A stretch of 64,000 bases of DNA from Tetragonia tetragonoides (lineage: Eukaryota; Streptophyta; Magnoliopsida; Caryophyllales; Aizoaceae). The position numbers were made by a program, and so were the translations under genes. The DNA lies in the NCBI GenBank assembly GCA_038025085.1, contig CM076147.1, positions 2,671,001 to 2,735,000 of the forward strand. Direction: 5' to 3'. Shown here piece after piece: positions 12,532 through 24,241 of this stretch. The stretch's first letter is position 1; every line of letters begins with the position of its first letter. The notes below the pieces were generated by a model. The model searched no databases. It was not told the DNA's origin and worked only from the letters and a program-made list of their open reading frames with translations.

Positions 12532-13570
12532 CGCCCCCGCAAGTTGGACGTTCTGTAGGAGAGTCCAATCTTGAAAGACAGGAGAAGCGATCACAGGAGA
12601 GCGATTTAGTGAGTACATCCGTAAGTTGATAATTTCGTTGATGTGTTGTTGTGTTAGCTAGATCGTTGGACCCTTTGGTGACATGGTGACTTGCGCCACT
12701 GTCAATAAGCCACATGGGGTTTGGCGAGGTTTGAGTGATTTGTGCGACTTGGGCGCGAGGGGAGTAATGGGTTGGGTTGGGTGCTCGGTTTAAGCGAGGC
12801 GAGAGTGGTACAACGATGTGCGGAATAGTTTTAAAGTTTGGAACATTGGGAGAGTATGTGACCTTAGCCACGACACAAAAGACATTTGCCGAGGAAAGGT
12901 TTAGGGTGGGTGTTGGATTGGTGGGGTTGATTTGCCGAGGAGGTGGTGGGACGGGTGAATGGTCGTTTGTAGGCGACAATGACTGATCAATACATGCTTT
13001 AATGGATTGCATGTAGTCGGTTATGGTTTGAGTTGTTTTGGTGATATTGTTTAGGTTAGCCTTGTTTAGAGGATGTCACCTCGGATGGGTTTAGCACAGG
13101 TGTTGGCGAGAGTTTGCCATGCCTTAGCAGTGGTGGTAGAATGAGAAATAAGAGATCTCGAAGGGTGTGAGAGTGAAAAGAAGAGTACCAAGATTGCATG
13201 TAGTCGGTTATGGATTGAGTTGTTTTGGTGATATTGTTTAGGTTAGCCTTGATTTAGAGGATGTGACCTCGGGTGGGTTTGGCATAGGTGTTGGTGAGAG
13301 TTTGCCATGCCTTAGCAGTGGTGGTAGAATGACAAATAAGAGATCCGACAGAGGGTGTGAGAGTGCTAAGAAGAGCACCAAAGAGTACTTGGTCTTGATA
13401 GGTCGACGTGAGGAAGGCTGGGTTTGATTTGGTGGTGTCGTCGGTATTGGTGGGGGTGGCGACAAGTGGTGGTGTTGTGCCATCAACAAAGTGATGGATG
13501 TGATAACCGAGGAGAACGGATTTGATTTGGGGAAGCCAGCATGGTGGTAGAGTTTAAAGGTTGGATCAGT
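12532..13570 (-). pseudogene. Element E gag-protease fused to RNase H tail (internally deleted)
   Basis: The minus-strand frame, read in pieces from 13570 down, shows Copia gag motifs: LLGYHIHHFVDGTTPP, AWQTLTNTYAKPTRGHI and ITDYMQSIKACIDQ. It then shows the aspartic protease start WLIDSGASHHVT near 12675-12715. Within about 20 codons the frame jumps to QLTDVLTKSLS near 12600-12640, which is the C-terminal end of Copia RNase H. Integrase, reverse transcriptase and most of RNase H are therefore missing through one deletion. The gag part is also interrupted by an in-frame stop and a 187-bp duplication. It cannot encode a working polyprotein. Confidence 0.8.
13006..13380. repeat. 187-bp tandem duplication in element E gag
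   Basis: ATTGCATGTAGTCGGTTATG occurs at 13006 and at 13193. The sequence that follows repeats for about 187 bp with scattered substitutions and small indels, so the duplication is not recent. Confidence 0.8.
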
Positions 13571-13573
13571 AAA

Positions 13574-13585
13574 GCTCTGATATCA
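13574..13585 (-). other. Element E primer binding site
   Basis: The minus strand reads TGATATCAGAGC immediately after the 5' LTR. It is one mismatch from the initiator tRNA-Met complement. Confidence 0.7.
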
Positions 13586-13825
13586 TATAAACGTTGAGAT
13601 TGATTGAAGGCTTAAGAATTACATCGATAGATGCATATATTTATATACAAACTATTGAAGAGAGAATATTTATAAAGAAGGCAACTAAACTAATCTAATG
13701 CTATAATCAAGGAACAAAATATTAACACCATAAGAATAGAAGATATATAGAGATAATTAAGAAAGAGAATAACTGAAAATAATAAAGGAATATATGCAAG
13801 AAGATTCCCTGATTATTTTCTAATA
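13586..13825 (-). repeat. Element E, 5' LTR
   Basis: Starts TATAAACGTTGAG and ends TTTTCTAATA in + orientation, followed by the TSD GGTAT. Confidence 0.85.
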
Positions 13826-13983
13826 GGTATAACGTTTGGGAAAGAGTTCATTGTTGCTTTGATAAGTTTCCTACTAACATGAATGGCTAGTTTGATCTCT
13901 TGTTTTGGAGAAATGAGTGGTGAGGCTTGAGATCTACGGAAGTTGGAGGATATTTTTGAAGGTAAAGGTGAAGACAAAGACAT

Positions 13984-14758
13984 AGTAGTAAGTATGTTGG
14001 GGTAGTACGAGTATTATATTGTCAAAAGTTTACTCAATAGCGCTCTCAAGTTTTTACTTAATTGTGTATCCATACAACTACATACTCCTTTCCTAGAAGT
14101 AAACTTAAATTACAACTTTAGCACTTCTCCTTTTTCTCTCTCATTCCCCTCAAAAAAACCCTAGCTGTTTTTTGGTTTAGGAGCTGTCATTTAGCAATTT
14201 TTTTATTAATGGTAAGCCCCAATTCTTTTCATTTCTTTGTTTTGTTCTGTTTTTTAGTTTTAGTATGTCAAATAATATTAGTCTCTCCATCTGTGAGAGT
14301 TAGTTTGTCCTATTCATTGGGTTCAGCTGTCTCTCACTTTTAGAGAGTATTGTTAGTAGTTTTTCGTTTTATCGTTCGTAGGGTACTTTGGCGGATCTAT
14401 TCTATCAAGAAGCGGTCTACAATGTCAAATCGGAGCATTCAAAGCTATAGCAGAGTCTTCCGTGAAGAGGCTGTAATATGGAAAACAACGATTAAATGGA
14501 AGCCGATCGGAATTGTTGAATCTCTAGTGCTACATAGCTTTTTCATTTGAATGTATTCTGATGTTTTAGATCTATTTTTTGCTGAATTCAATCCTTCTGG
14601 TAAGTGTCGTATCGCTTTCAATTGATGGAATTTCTTTTCCCCTAAAAAAAAAAGGTATTTTCTTAATTGTCGTTTTGTATTTTAAAGTTTGAACTTTAAT
14701 CACTATTTTCTCATAAACAGTGTTAACAGTATAGGAGAGTCATTTTTGTTTGATAATA
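13984..14758. other. Upstream flank of the BAHD pseudogene, no gene assigned
   Basis: Contains a TATA-like sequence at 14011-14020 for the minus-strand pseudogene. A CT-rich stretch with AAACCCTAG near 14155 looks like a plus-strand 5' leader. The 66-codon plus-strand frame at 14350-14550 has no recognisable motif, and I do not call it a gene. Confidence 0.4.
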
Positions 14759-15014
14759 CTTCCTCAGTTCCTTGTTCTTCATTACATTTGACTTTTAACG
14801 GTATTCAAAACGACACTTTGACCATGGACAATAACTATAATTCAGTAACTGAAAAAATTATAATAATGTGATATTTTGAAAGTATAATTTAAAATAAATT
14901 TAATAATAGTTTTTTGCTTTTTATATTTTTATAATTTTTCTTAAATTAATAGTCAAAGTTTATAAATTTTTACCTCAAAAAGCCAAATGGAAAAAGAAAT
15001 GAAAACGGAGAGAG
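14759..15014. mobile_element. Stowaway MITE (Tc1/mariner type)
   Basis: The left end CTTCCTCAGTTCC and the complement of the right end CTCTCTCCGTTTTC form the Stowaway-type CTCCCTCCGT terminus. TA dinucleotides flank both ends (14757-14758 and 15015-15016). It is about 256 bp, AT-rich and has no transposase. Confidence 0.75.
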
Positions 15015-15059
15015 TAACTCGTAAATGCCACATTATTGACATAAATACAACCTTGACAC

Positions 15060-15204
15060 AAATAATGGTATTTCCATCAGCATCGGAATATTAGTTTTCC
15101 ATCGTTAATTAGCGTCGGACTTTTAATTTTCGCCACTAATTAGCTAGGTAATCAAGACTGTAGCTAATTTTCGCAGGTATTTCTTTTTTTTTTTTTTTGT
15201 AGTG
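15060..15204 (-). mobile_element. Possible CACTA transposon end fragment
   Basis: On the minus strand 15204 starts CACTACAAAAAAA, the usual CACTA terminus. Sub-terminal GCGTCGGA and TTCGCCACTAATTAGC stretches resemble CACTA arms. No matching opposite terminus was found, so this is at best a fragment. Confidence 0.3.
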
Positions 15205-15464
15205 GAATCATTAAGCGTCATATTAGTTGGCACATCATATTACACAAAAGAAAATTTAAATGCAATTTTCATTAAACTTTGTTTGCTTACTTAAGAACTC
15301 TACCAAATTAAATGTATACTCAGTCTATTTTCATTAATTGTCGTTTCCTATTTCCGAGTTCAAAATATGGCCAGTATTTTGTCATAAACAATAAGTACAA
15401 CTCTAAAAAAGTTATACATTATGAAAATACTATTCAGTATGAATCCAACCGATTTATTTACATA

Positions 15465-15492
15465 CTAGAACTTTATCGGTGCTATGCACGGG
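15465..15492 (-). mobile_element. Helitron-type 3' end H1
   Basis: On the minus strand a short hairpin around GTGCATAGCAC is followed by CTAG and a T, the layout of a Helitron 3' terminus. The stem is imperfect. The body would extend to higher coordinates; its 5' end is not identified. Confidence 0.45.
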
Positions 15493-16327
15493 CGACCAAT
15501 TTACCACTATATTTTTAATTTGTTCAAATTAATTTTCTGGATTTTTTGAAAATTATACACAGTTTTCATCACCACAAATAATAGTCAATTTTCATGTAGC
15601 AGGCACTTATACCAACTGATATAATTTTTGTTATTAAATAACCGCCAGTTTGATCAGACTTACCCCTTAATTGGTGGCTCAAAATCTAAACTTATTACCA
15701 TCGTTGATCCAGCAAATATGATTCACATATCAATTCTTAAGTAGTAAATGCTTATAAAACCACGTATATTAAATTAAGTAAAGAAAAAAAAGACCGAATA
15801 CGTACCCTTGTCATATTACCTACAATTATTCTACAAATATCAGTCAGGCGTTCATTGTCACATAATATGCGCTTATCCAAGTAGATATTCGTCAAATATC
15901 ACCTATTACGTAATACCCATAACTATATAAACTAAAAATTATGACGTATGATCACATAACATGCGCTTATCTCCATAATATTAGGCAAACAAATATTAGT
16001 CACATGTTCGTTGTCACATAACCTATGCTTGTACCCGCAAACTTTAGCCAACACAAATATCACATGCCTTGTAAAACCCGCAAATATATAACTACTTAAT
16101 AAAAACAATGACTCTATGTGTGACTATTGCCACATTATACGCACTTATCCTATGTAATATTAGACAAATATATATTGCCCAGTCAAATTACTTATTATTA
16201 TACCCACAATTATAAAACTCAACTAAAATTGGGACATTAGGTGCTCACATACTCATAAATATAAAAACTTAATAAAATTGATTACCCAAATAAGTGTTTA
16301 CTAGCCAAATATTTAATGGTGAATTTT

Positions 16328-16431
<104 letters not shown>

Positions 16432-17361
16432 TGAATGATGTTACATGCTACAATGACACATAGGATTTGCCAAATAAGCATTATGTGACACATAAGCAAA
16501 TGGCCACATCATTTATGATGGTAATTTTAATTCCTTCACACATTGCATTAAAGCATTTAAGAGTCCTAAATGTTTTCTTTCTTTAGATGCATGTACATGT
16601 CTTGACATTAAGGCATTGAATGAACAAGTTCATTGCTAATCACTATTTATTTATAAACAATGTTATACACGTTAGTCAACTATACATTTAAGTTTCCAAA
16701 AACTTTAAGAAATCTACTTTTTACCCACAAAAGTTGGCCTCTACTTCAGTCCAAGAAAGAAAAAAATAGGCCTTGATCTAAGTCCTTAATCAAATTATTC
16801 TAAATGCTTGCTGAAAATTTTGAACACACCATGATTAAAGCTAATAGAGTATGAGAATATGGGGACTTAGATTTCTTAACTTGATTCAACGTTCACGTGC
16901 TATATATTTCCATTTAAATACATTTTAATATAGTATGAAAAAAGTTTGAAGAGATCATGTGCATGTTATTCGAATACACAAGAGGTTGAATAACCGCAAT
17001 AGAGAATAACAATACGAAACTATTTTCAGATACAATTGATCAGCAATTTTAATAGTATGGAAATATGTGGAGTAAAATCGGATGGAGTAGCCAAGTTTGA
17101 TCGGAGGTCAAATTATTAAATGAAGAGTAAAAACATGTTTATCTTACAAGCTAAATATATTGAGAATATAGATGAGCATTTCTTATTAGAAAAAATAAAG
17201 ACCTAGATATGAATGTAGAAAGATGTGATTTGGCAATATTTTAATGAATCTCAATGCAAGGGCTTAATATTTTCGGAGTACTACTCATTATTATTATTTT
17301 TGGTTAAAATTATATATTTTGCTACTCTTACTTTAAATGTACACAAATTTATTTACATAAG

Positions 17362-17388
17362 CCGTGCAACGCACGGGAATGTCACTAG
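17362..17388 (+). mobile_element. Helitron-type 3' end H2
   Basis: Hairpin CCGTGC-AAC-GCACGG (six-base-pair stem) at 17362-17376 is followed eight bases later by CTAG (17385-17388) and a T. Hairpin plus CTRR is the Helitron terminus. The body lies upstream; its 5' TC end is not located. Confidence 0.6.
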
Positions 17389-17939
17389 TATAAATATATA
17401 AGTGAATGTGCACAATTTCTTGATGGACAAGTGGACATTCACATAAGCAAGGCACATCCACATAGCTTGACATGTCATCTTTATTTAACATGCATGAACC
17501 TACATTAATACATATTTTCTTTTATTAAATAATATTTTCTCTCCAAAAGTCAAGTACATGTATCTTACAAATACATTTCATTAAATTTTTTATAATAATA
17601 CATGCATATAATAATCACAAAAAATATCTATTTGCTCAATTGAGTAGTTGTATGATTAAAAGAGCGTTATAATAACTTGAAACTTCGTATCATCCTAAGT
17701 TCAGTGTTATTCCACACATTTTCTTTTTGTATGGTTTATTTTTAGTTACGTTCCATATTTCATGATATGATTACAAGTTTGTGCCTCGCATGGGGCATAT
17801 AAGAAAATATAAAGAATTGCTATATTGACATGTAGGCTTCGATTCGTAAGCAAAATATTGACATGTTATCAAATACTTAAGATGTATGTATCTTATTTTA
17901 CTACTATTAATTATATGATCACAAATGTATTTATATAAA

Positions 17940-17965
17940 TTGTGCAACGCACAAGAATGTATTAG
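17940..17965 (+). mobile_element. Helitron-type 3' end H3 (degenerate)
   Basis: Hairpin TTGTGC-AAC-GCACAA is followed by GAATGTATTAG. The preceding 60 bp align with the sequence before H2, so this is the same family with CTAG decayed to TTAG. Confidence 0.5.
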
Positions 17966-18179
17966 CTTTCAATGAATGGTATACATGGTTGTTAATTAAT
18001 TAAATATAATTTCACTGCATCCTTGATACTTAGGACATCCTCTTTTTTGGACTAGATACAGCAGAAAAATGCAGCAAATTAAATATTAGTATGGAAGTAG
18101 TAGTAACGGTGGTCATTTAGACTTGATATAGAAGTAAATTGCAACAAAAAATAATAAACAAATTTGGCTAGACAAAATC

Positions 18180-18425
18180 AGCTGGTTTATATGTATCATG
18201 ATTAACACCGAATGAGATATTGTATATTTTTTGGTATTTTGCCCTAAAATTGGTGTAATGTGGAAGGTTTGTGCATATTAAGGGATCGAGAGATTCATAG
18301 AAAAGTATTTTTGTATCCATATATATATATGATATATGCCAAAGATGTCTTGGAAGTTTATACCAATAAAAATATTTTATTTATTATTAACACACAAACT
18401 GTGCATCGCACGGGAATATAACTAG
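18180..18425 (+). mobile_element. Helitron-like copy H4 (right part), first arm of an inverted pair
   Basis: Ends with hairpin GTGC-ATC-GCAC at 18401-18411 and CTAG at 18422-18425. The preceding 240 bp (including TGTATATTTTTTGGTATT and AATATTTTATTTATTATTAA) match the reverse complement of 18600-18830. Confidence 0.6.
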
Positions 18426-18519
18426 TTACATTTAATACATTTAACTAAAAGATTACCATAAACACCATAATAGAAAATAAAAAGGAAAATCAAAAGAAAA
18501 ATTGATAGCCACTAATAAC

Positions 18520-18533
18520 GTGACACGTGTCAC
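18520..18533. other. Perfect 14-bp palindrome with G-box core
   Basis: GTGACACGTGTCAC contains CACGTG, the plant G-box core. It lies between two inverted Helitron-like copies; no gene is near enough to assign a role. Confidence 0.5.
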
Positions 18534-18552
18534 ATAAACCGGCGCTCTTATC

Positions 18553-18556
<4 letters not shown>

Positions 18557-18598
<42 letters not shown>
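18557..18598. repeat. (TA)n microsatellite, about 42 bp
   Basis: Alternating TA directly beside the minus-strand Helitron-like terminus H5. Confidence 0.85.
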
Positions 18599-18599
<1 letters not shown>

Positions 18600-18602
<3 letters not shown>

Positions 18603-18960
18603 CATTCCCGTGCGATGCACGGTTTGTGTTTTAATGTTAAATAAAATATTTCTATGTGTACAAATTTTGGAGATATCTTTCACTTATGTCATATTTGGAT
18701 ACAAAAAACATCTTCTATGAACATCTCCCTTAATATGGTCCAAAATCATATTGCATCAATTGTAGGGCATAATACAAAAAATATACAATTTCTCATTTTA
18801 TCGTTTTAAGATATAAATCCGCTGGTTTGTATAGCCTAACTTGTTTATTATTTTTATTGCAATTTATTCAATATCTAGTGTCCAATATCTAGTACAAAAT
18901 ATCACTACCACTACTACTACCATACTACTATTATTTTTGTAGTGTAATTTACTCTAGTAT
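18600..18960 (-). mobile_element. Helitron-like copy H5, second arm of an inverted pair
   Basis: On the minus strand it ends with hairpin CCGTGC-ATC-GCACGG (+ coordinates 18608-18622), then GAATGTAACTAT, where CTAG has become CTAT. The body matches H4 in inverted orientation. The two termini face each other across about 170 bp. Confidence 0.6.
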
Positions 18961-19397
18961 CCAACCCAACAAAAAAACAAATATCGTAAGTATCAAATGG
19001 ATACATTAAAATTAAATTTAAATTTTTAGAATTGGAACTCTGAATAGATAAGCCCAAGTCAAAACTAAAATTTCAATTTGAATGCCGATCTAAATGTTCA
19101 CTCCAAATCGAATAGTTTGATTTGGCTCGGTACAGATTTTGTACTTAATCCTAAAAAAATTTCAACAATAACAATACATTAATTTTCCAAAGTACATTAA
19201 CTAACCACTTAATAGTCAAACTAATTAAATTAACAACATAGAATCATGAGTTAATAATGTTTGGATCAATTCAAAATATTAATGTACTGCATTAATTGTT
19301 AGTATGACTTGGATTACACATGTCAACTAATGATGATAGGAACGCCTATGTGGATGGATGCTTACGTGTCCTTGTAGCAATTGTTCTTATTCATTTA

Positions 19398-19426
19398 CTA
19401 GCTTTGAATTGCACGCAAATGCGTGC
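19398..19426 (-). mobile_element. Helitron-type 3' end H6
   Basis: GCACGCAAATGCGTGC (seven-base-pair stem) at 19411-19426 is followed on the minus strand by nine bases and CTAG at 19398-19401. The body, if present, runs into the gene-free stretch to the right. Confidence 0.55.
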
Positions 19427-22400
19427 GTATTGTAATCACTAAAAATATATAATTTATCGAATTGGAAGGATTGTTTTTTCACAACTAATAATAGATGAAG
19501 AATTTTGTTATTGCAGTTATGACTAACACTTTCTTCGTGATAAAAAAATAGAGTAATATAGAAACTAATAGTTCAATTAATCATAGTACCAAAATATATA
19601 CCTAAATTATTTGATATGCAAAATGCATTGTTTGGATCGAGTTAATAATTACACAAAGAGAAAGTGTCCTCTCCATATGTATACATCTCTGTCTGTCATG
19701 TCATAGAATTATATATAAGCTCAAAAACCTAATAAAACATTGACAACCAATCTTCCAGCATCAAGTATAGAAATCAATCTAACTGATTTTGTTGACCAAG
19801 TGTAGATGAATGTTCTTTTTGTTTTTTTTGGGGCGGGGGGATGGAGGTATAATGGTGCACCTGTAAGGAAAAAAAAATTGTTACACATAAGTAGAAGTTT
19901 GAAGTTTTTATCCCAAGTATAAGGGATACAATTACATGAATAAACAGATAAACCATGAATGTGTGGTTCATTACGAAACGCCCAAGCTCGATAGTAACAT
20001 CTCCATTACTTGTGTGTTTTGTACATGGCTTCACCCTGAGGAAGAAAAATATGCCAGTGAGATAATTTAAAAGATACGAAATAGGAAATTAAAGAATTAT
20101 AGAGTAGTATGTAGTATGTGATAACTTACATTGGCGTCACATTAAATCATTCTCCACAACTTGCCACCATCGTTGAGCTTTTGAATGTCAAATGGTGTAA
20201 TGTGTTGAGCATTGACATTCCGCTTATATACACATGGATATACACAATCGACATCGTGGTAAGGGTTAAGTGTTTTAATTTAAGAAGAAATAACATATAT
20301 GGATGAGTTTATGCTTTAAGTCAAAGCTAGTAATAAATTAAAGTGATACAAAGTTGAAAAACGCCAATTTCATTAGCCACACACCAATTCCAAATACAGA
20401 TTTCGGTGGTTATTAGGCTTGGAGACCTATTCCTTGGACATGAGAACTCAGAGCGCAAAAAACTCAATAGGAAGAGAAGTACCAAGTGATATAGTACTTT
20501 GTTATTGTTGCTGTTTAGGTGACCCATAGAGGAAAGCTTCTATAGTTATAGAAAACAACTTAGAGTTACTGTGGATTATTATGAATTCAGGCAAGTGCTT
20601 ATCTATCACCAATAGGGGCTTGGTTTGCTAGGTGTCCAATCAAGAAATACTAAACTACAGATTTCAAGAGAGGGGAGTATGGTGGGGAGCCATGGAGGAT
20701 AACTTAAATGATGTATATTGCATACAACCGGAGATTTCTGTAGATGAGGTAAGTTACTTACGTAGTTTATATTGCACGCCAAACTTTGAGGATATATGTT
20801 CTAGTGAGAAAGTATACCATGAAACCATATATTGCAGTGCCCTCATTATTTGCCCCTTCTTTAGCCAATTCATCAGGTTGTGTTTCTTTCTCTTAATCGA
20901 TGCTGCGACACACCATGTCAAACATCTGTGTTAGATTTATGAATGAAACAAACCAAAAAGGGAGATAGAATCAAAAATGGAAATAACCGTTAAGTTGTGA
21001 AAACAAAGATAATTAATTGATGCCACAAAGATAACTTATACCAAGAAACTGTGGATTGGGCAGACTAATAGTATAAAACGCAAGTAGAAAATATAGGCTT
21101 TTACAGGAGAACCATAGATTTGGAGGCCTTAAATGTCCCAAGGGCCAAGGCCAATGTACAAAGCATAATTAAGTACTCCATAAGTTAAAATCATAGAGTG
21201 AAAGTTAAGCTTGCAATACAAACATGTATTACCTACTAAGAAGATTATGCTAAAGGAAAAAGGGCCCATAACAGATCTTGATTTCTAAAGATCATGTTTA
21301 TAAGTGAAGATGGGAGAAAAGAAAAGAAAATGAAAGATCACATGATTATTATCGTTCAGGGACGAGGGGGATAAGAAGAAAGTGACTACATGAATTTCAA
21401 AGTGTGGGCTTCCATGGAATAGAGGGCTCAAAGGTATGAAGACTTTATCTCTGCAGTCTTGGCTAATAAGTAGTAAGTGTAAAAAATGAGAAACAATTGA
21501 ACATTCAATGCTTCAAAATGTTCGATCATGTTCAGTGACGAATGAATTGTTTTTAAATCCACTGTACACACATGGATAAAAAGGGGCTAGAGAGAGCTCC
21601 ATTTAAAATATAAGAAACTTGGGTAATGTGTATTAGAAAAGATGATCAAACTCGCATTTGTAGAGATAACCAATTGCAAAATGCATTTGATCAAACCAAT
21701 TAACCTACTCTAAATCTATCTCTTACAAAAATGAAAAACTAAAATCCACATTCACCACCCAAATTAGACAGTCTACAGAAGAAGCACAAACCTCCCTCAC
21801 AGTTGAAGCCAAAGCCAATATCAAGCGTATCCCATCTACAACAAATACGGGGTTTAAAGCATATCAACCTACATCATTCTAGAATAAAACTCAACACCAA
21901 ACCACCTCTAAGTCACACAAATATAAGGAAAAGAATAGAAATTGTGTCCAGATCATACCAAGTATCCATTTGTAAGGGGCAAGTGAAATGATGAAGCACA
22001 TGTAGTGAAATCACAACCCTCTACAGTAGTTCTCCTCAGATTCTGATCGTAGGGATTTTAGGTTGTTGTTCTAGCAAGTGGTACCCTATGGCAAATTTTC
22101 AAACCAAGAAGGCGTGAGATGGGTGAGATTGAAATAGTAGAGAGGGATAAGAGAGTATCAAAAAGTTAGGGGAGCATCGAGAATTATTATTTACATGCCC
22201 AGAATATACGACAATTGCCTGAAGTTGAAGAACCATGTGTAAGGCATACATAACAATGTACCATATCCCCAATAAAGATTTGAATACAAATTTGCATTTT
22301 TCAGCCAGTAATGAAAACAACCACATTATAAAAAAAATATACAGAATTTTGAGTAATACCAATACAAATGCAGGGTGCAAACACAAAGAGAGAGGTAGCC

Positions 22401-24240
22401 TACGAACATCACATCTTAGATACATTTACAATAATGACATGTGCAACGATCAAAATATCTTCTACAGGAATTCCGACTCAGTAGTGAGTTAGTATCAGAA
22501 ACATTAACATTGAAAGATAGGTTATTGATTGATCAGAGAAGCACTAAGTAAACGGAACCAACTAAGATATTTGTTCAAAAGTTTATATGGCTCAATCAAC
22601 CAAAGAGGAAAAAAAACACATAGGCACATTTTCCGTACTCTCTCATACTTGCGGAATATACAGTAGGAAAAAAGAATCCATCAATTAGCCATCATTTTTC
22701 CTTTGAATTGCACACAAATGTTTTCTTCATAGAACTGTCACCAATAAAATAAAACTGGCCAACTTTATAATCGTTAATGAAATCAATTTTCTCCAGCACT
22801 CTCTCATGCTTCCCTAGTGAATTTACAGAATCCCAAAAATGCATCAAATTTTTTAAAGAAAAAAAACAAACAAACAGTGATAGTAAGCAGTAAGTTATGG
22901 GAATAAACTCTCAAATTGAGTAAAAAAAAAGTGAACTGATGAATGTAATTGGAATGAGGAAATTCTTTTGGAAGGGATGGAAGTAGTCATAGTTTAGTGG
23001 GAATGAGAGTACTCGGCAAACAAATCAAGTACAGTACAAACCATCCATTAAACAAATCAATTACTAAGAATGAAAAAAAATAATCGATTGATTATACCTG
23101 ATTGAATGATTGAAAGAAGCAGGACTTAGATACGGAATCACATTCTCTCTTCCACTATGAGACTTTGAGCAAACTAAAAAGAAAAGGAACAAAATCACAA
23201 TAAAAGCGTAATTTTGAATCCCCATATTTGAAACGTAAGAAAAGATTTCATACCTTGCAGTTCCACAGTAATCGCAATTGCTCTACTAAAAAAGGAAGTG
23301 GTATGAAAAAAAGAAGAGCGGAGGCAAAGGACTCCATAACCGCTGCTCAGAGAGGGGAAAAAGGAGATCGTGAGGGAGGGGTAACCGTCTGAGTTCTTAG
23401 ACTTCTGACAACAGAGTGGATGAGGAGTCCATAATCGTTCTTGGGAGAGAGAGAGGGAGAGGAGAGAGAATGAATACTGGAGACTCAAGTGGGAGATCGT
23501 GGGTGAGGGAACTGAAGAAGCGTTGAGTTCTCACCTAATAAAGTTAGGTTTCTTTGGTTTTTTTTTTAATTGGGACAGATTATGCTTTGCAATTTGTCTA
23601 TTATAAGCCTTTACTATTATTGGTCACTTGAAGGGTATTATGGTCCAAAATAAAATATGAACTGTACGAACAACATATCACAGCCGTCTATTTCATGAGT
23701 TATGACGTGTATACAAAAACAAAATGCACCCCACTACTTCACCAACCACGTCGTGCCCACCGCCAATAACTCCATTTTCTTGCCAGCCGCGAGCTTTGAT
23801 GGTAGTTGCCGGCGAATTAAATACCACCGGTGGTTTTAATGGAATATCTGTGAGTGTTAATAAAGTCGTGTAGCTGCTGTCTGCAAATGCTTAGTTTTTT
23901 TAATTTTTGGTCATCTGATGCTTAGTTGCTTATGGGTTTTCAATCAGGAAAAGTGACGGGGAGGACTAGGAGAGAGAGAGTGTGAAGGAGTGGAAAAGTA
24001 AAACTTAATTAGTTGAGTGGGCATGGAAATTGGAGGGTAAGTAAACGGAATTAAAAGGAGGATAGATCTCACCCATTCATATTTGTAATGAATGGCTCAG
24101 ATTTTCAGTTTGCATAGTTAAGAAAATATCTTTATTAATTCGGAAACAGTCTGTACATGTGTTTTTGCTAGACATTTAAATTATTGAAAGAAATAAATTA
24201 TAACTATTTTTATCTTAAATCTAGGAAGTTGTAATCTTTA
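19427..24240. other. Gene-free stretch, possible captured exon fragments
   Basis: Long AT-rich region with no recognisable conserved protein. A minus-strand CT-rich leader and short frame (about 23488 down to 23254) ends at a splice-donor-like AAG|GTATGA. Another donor-like CAG|GTATAA lies near 23094, and an acceptor-like TTACAG|GTGCAC lies near 19860. These could be remains of a captured multi-exon transcript in the body of the H6 Helitron-like element, but no exon could be matched to a family. I assign no gene. Confidence 0.3.
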
Positions 24241-24241
24241 A

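Larger units (their letters stand above)
12293..13825 (-). mobile_element. Element E: Copia deletion derivative with non-canonical TATA termini
   Basis: Two LTRs of about 240 bp (12293-12531 and 13586-13825) flank about 1.05 kb. Perfect TSD GGTAT lies at 12288-12292 and 13826-13830. Removing the element plus one TSD copy restores the BAHD reading frame exactly. On the minus strand the LTRs begin TATTAG and end TTTATA, not TG..CA. The primer site TGATATCAGAGC differs from the initiator-Met site by one base, and the polypurine tract is TTGCGGGGGCG. The internal frame matches a Retrofit/Ale-like Copia but lacks integrase, RT and most of RNase H. Confidence 0.87.
9441..13983 (-). pseudogene. BAHD acyltransferase pseudogene (two exons, broken by Copia insertion)
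   Basis: BAHD enzymes are cytosolic and transfer acyl groups from acyl-CoA to plant metabolites. The start ATG is at 13983, with a TATA-like AATATAATAC at 14011-14020. Exon 1 (13983-11420) reads NVIP, then, after the Copia element at 12293-13825, ISECFIKPKYL, the typical N-terminus. The catalytic HxxxD motif is present as HVIADG near 11780. A TAA at about 11654 follows HKRWVPEG, but the same frame continues to SSSQALLALVW. The intron is 9949-11419 with GT and AG ends (CAG|GTAACG, TACAG|GTAACT). Exon 2 begins VTHCKVAANN. The usual DFGWGKP motif is altered to NEFTEVGKP, and a one-base shift after DVEICL moves the true C-terminus (DSEFMGAV) into another frame ending at 9441. Substrate is unknown. 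The gene is clearly dead, but the family call is firm. Confidence 0.88.

Noticed and set aside
14350..14550. 66-codon plus-strand frame after a leader-like CT-rich stretch
   Set aside because: No recognisable motif, splice context or homologous copy in the window; could be chance.
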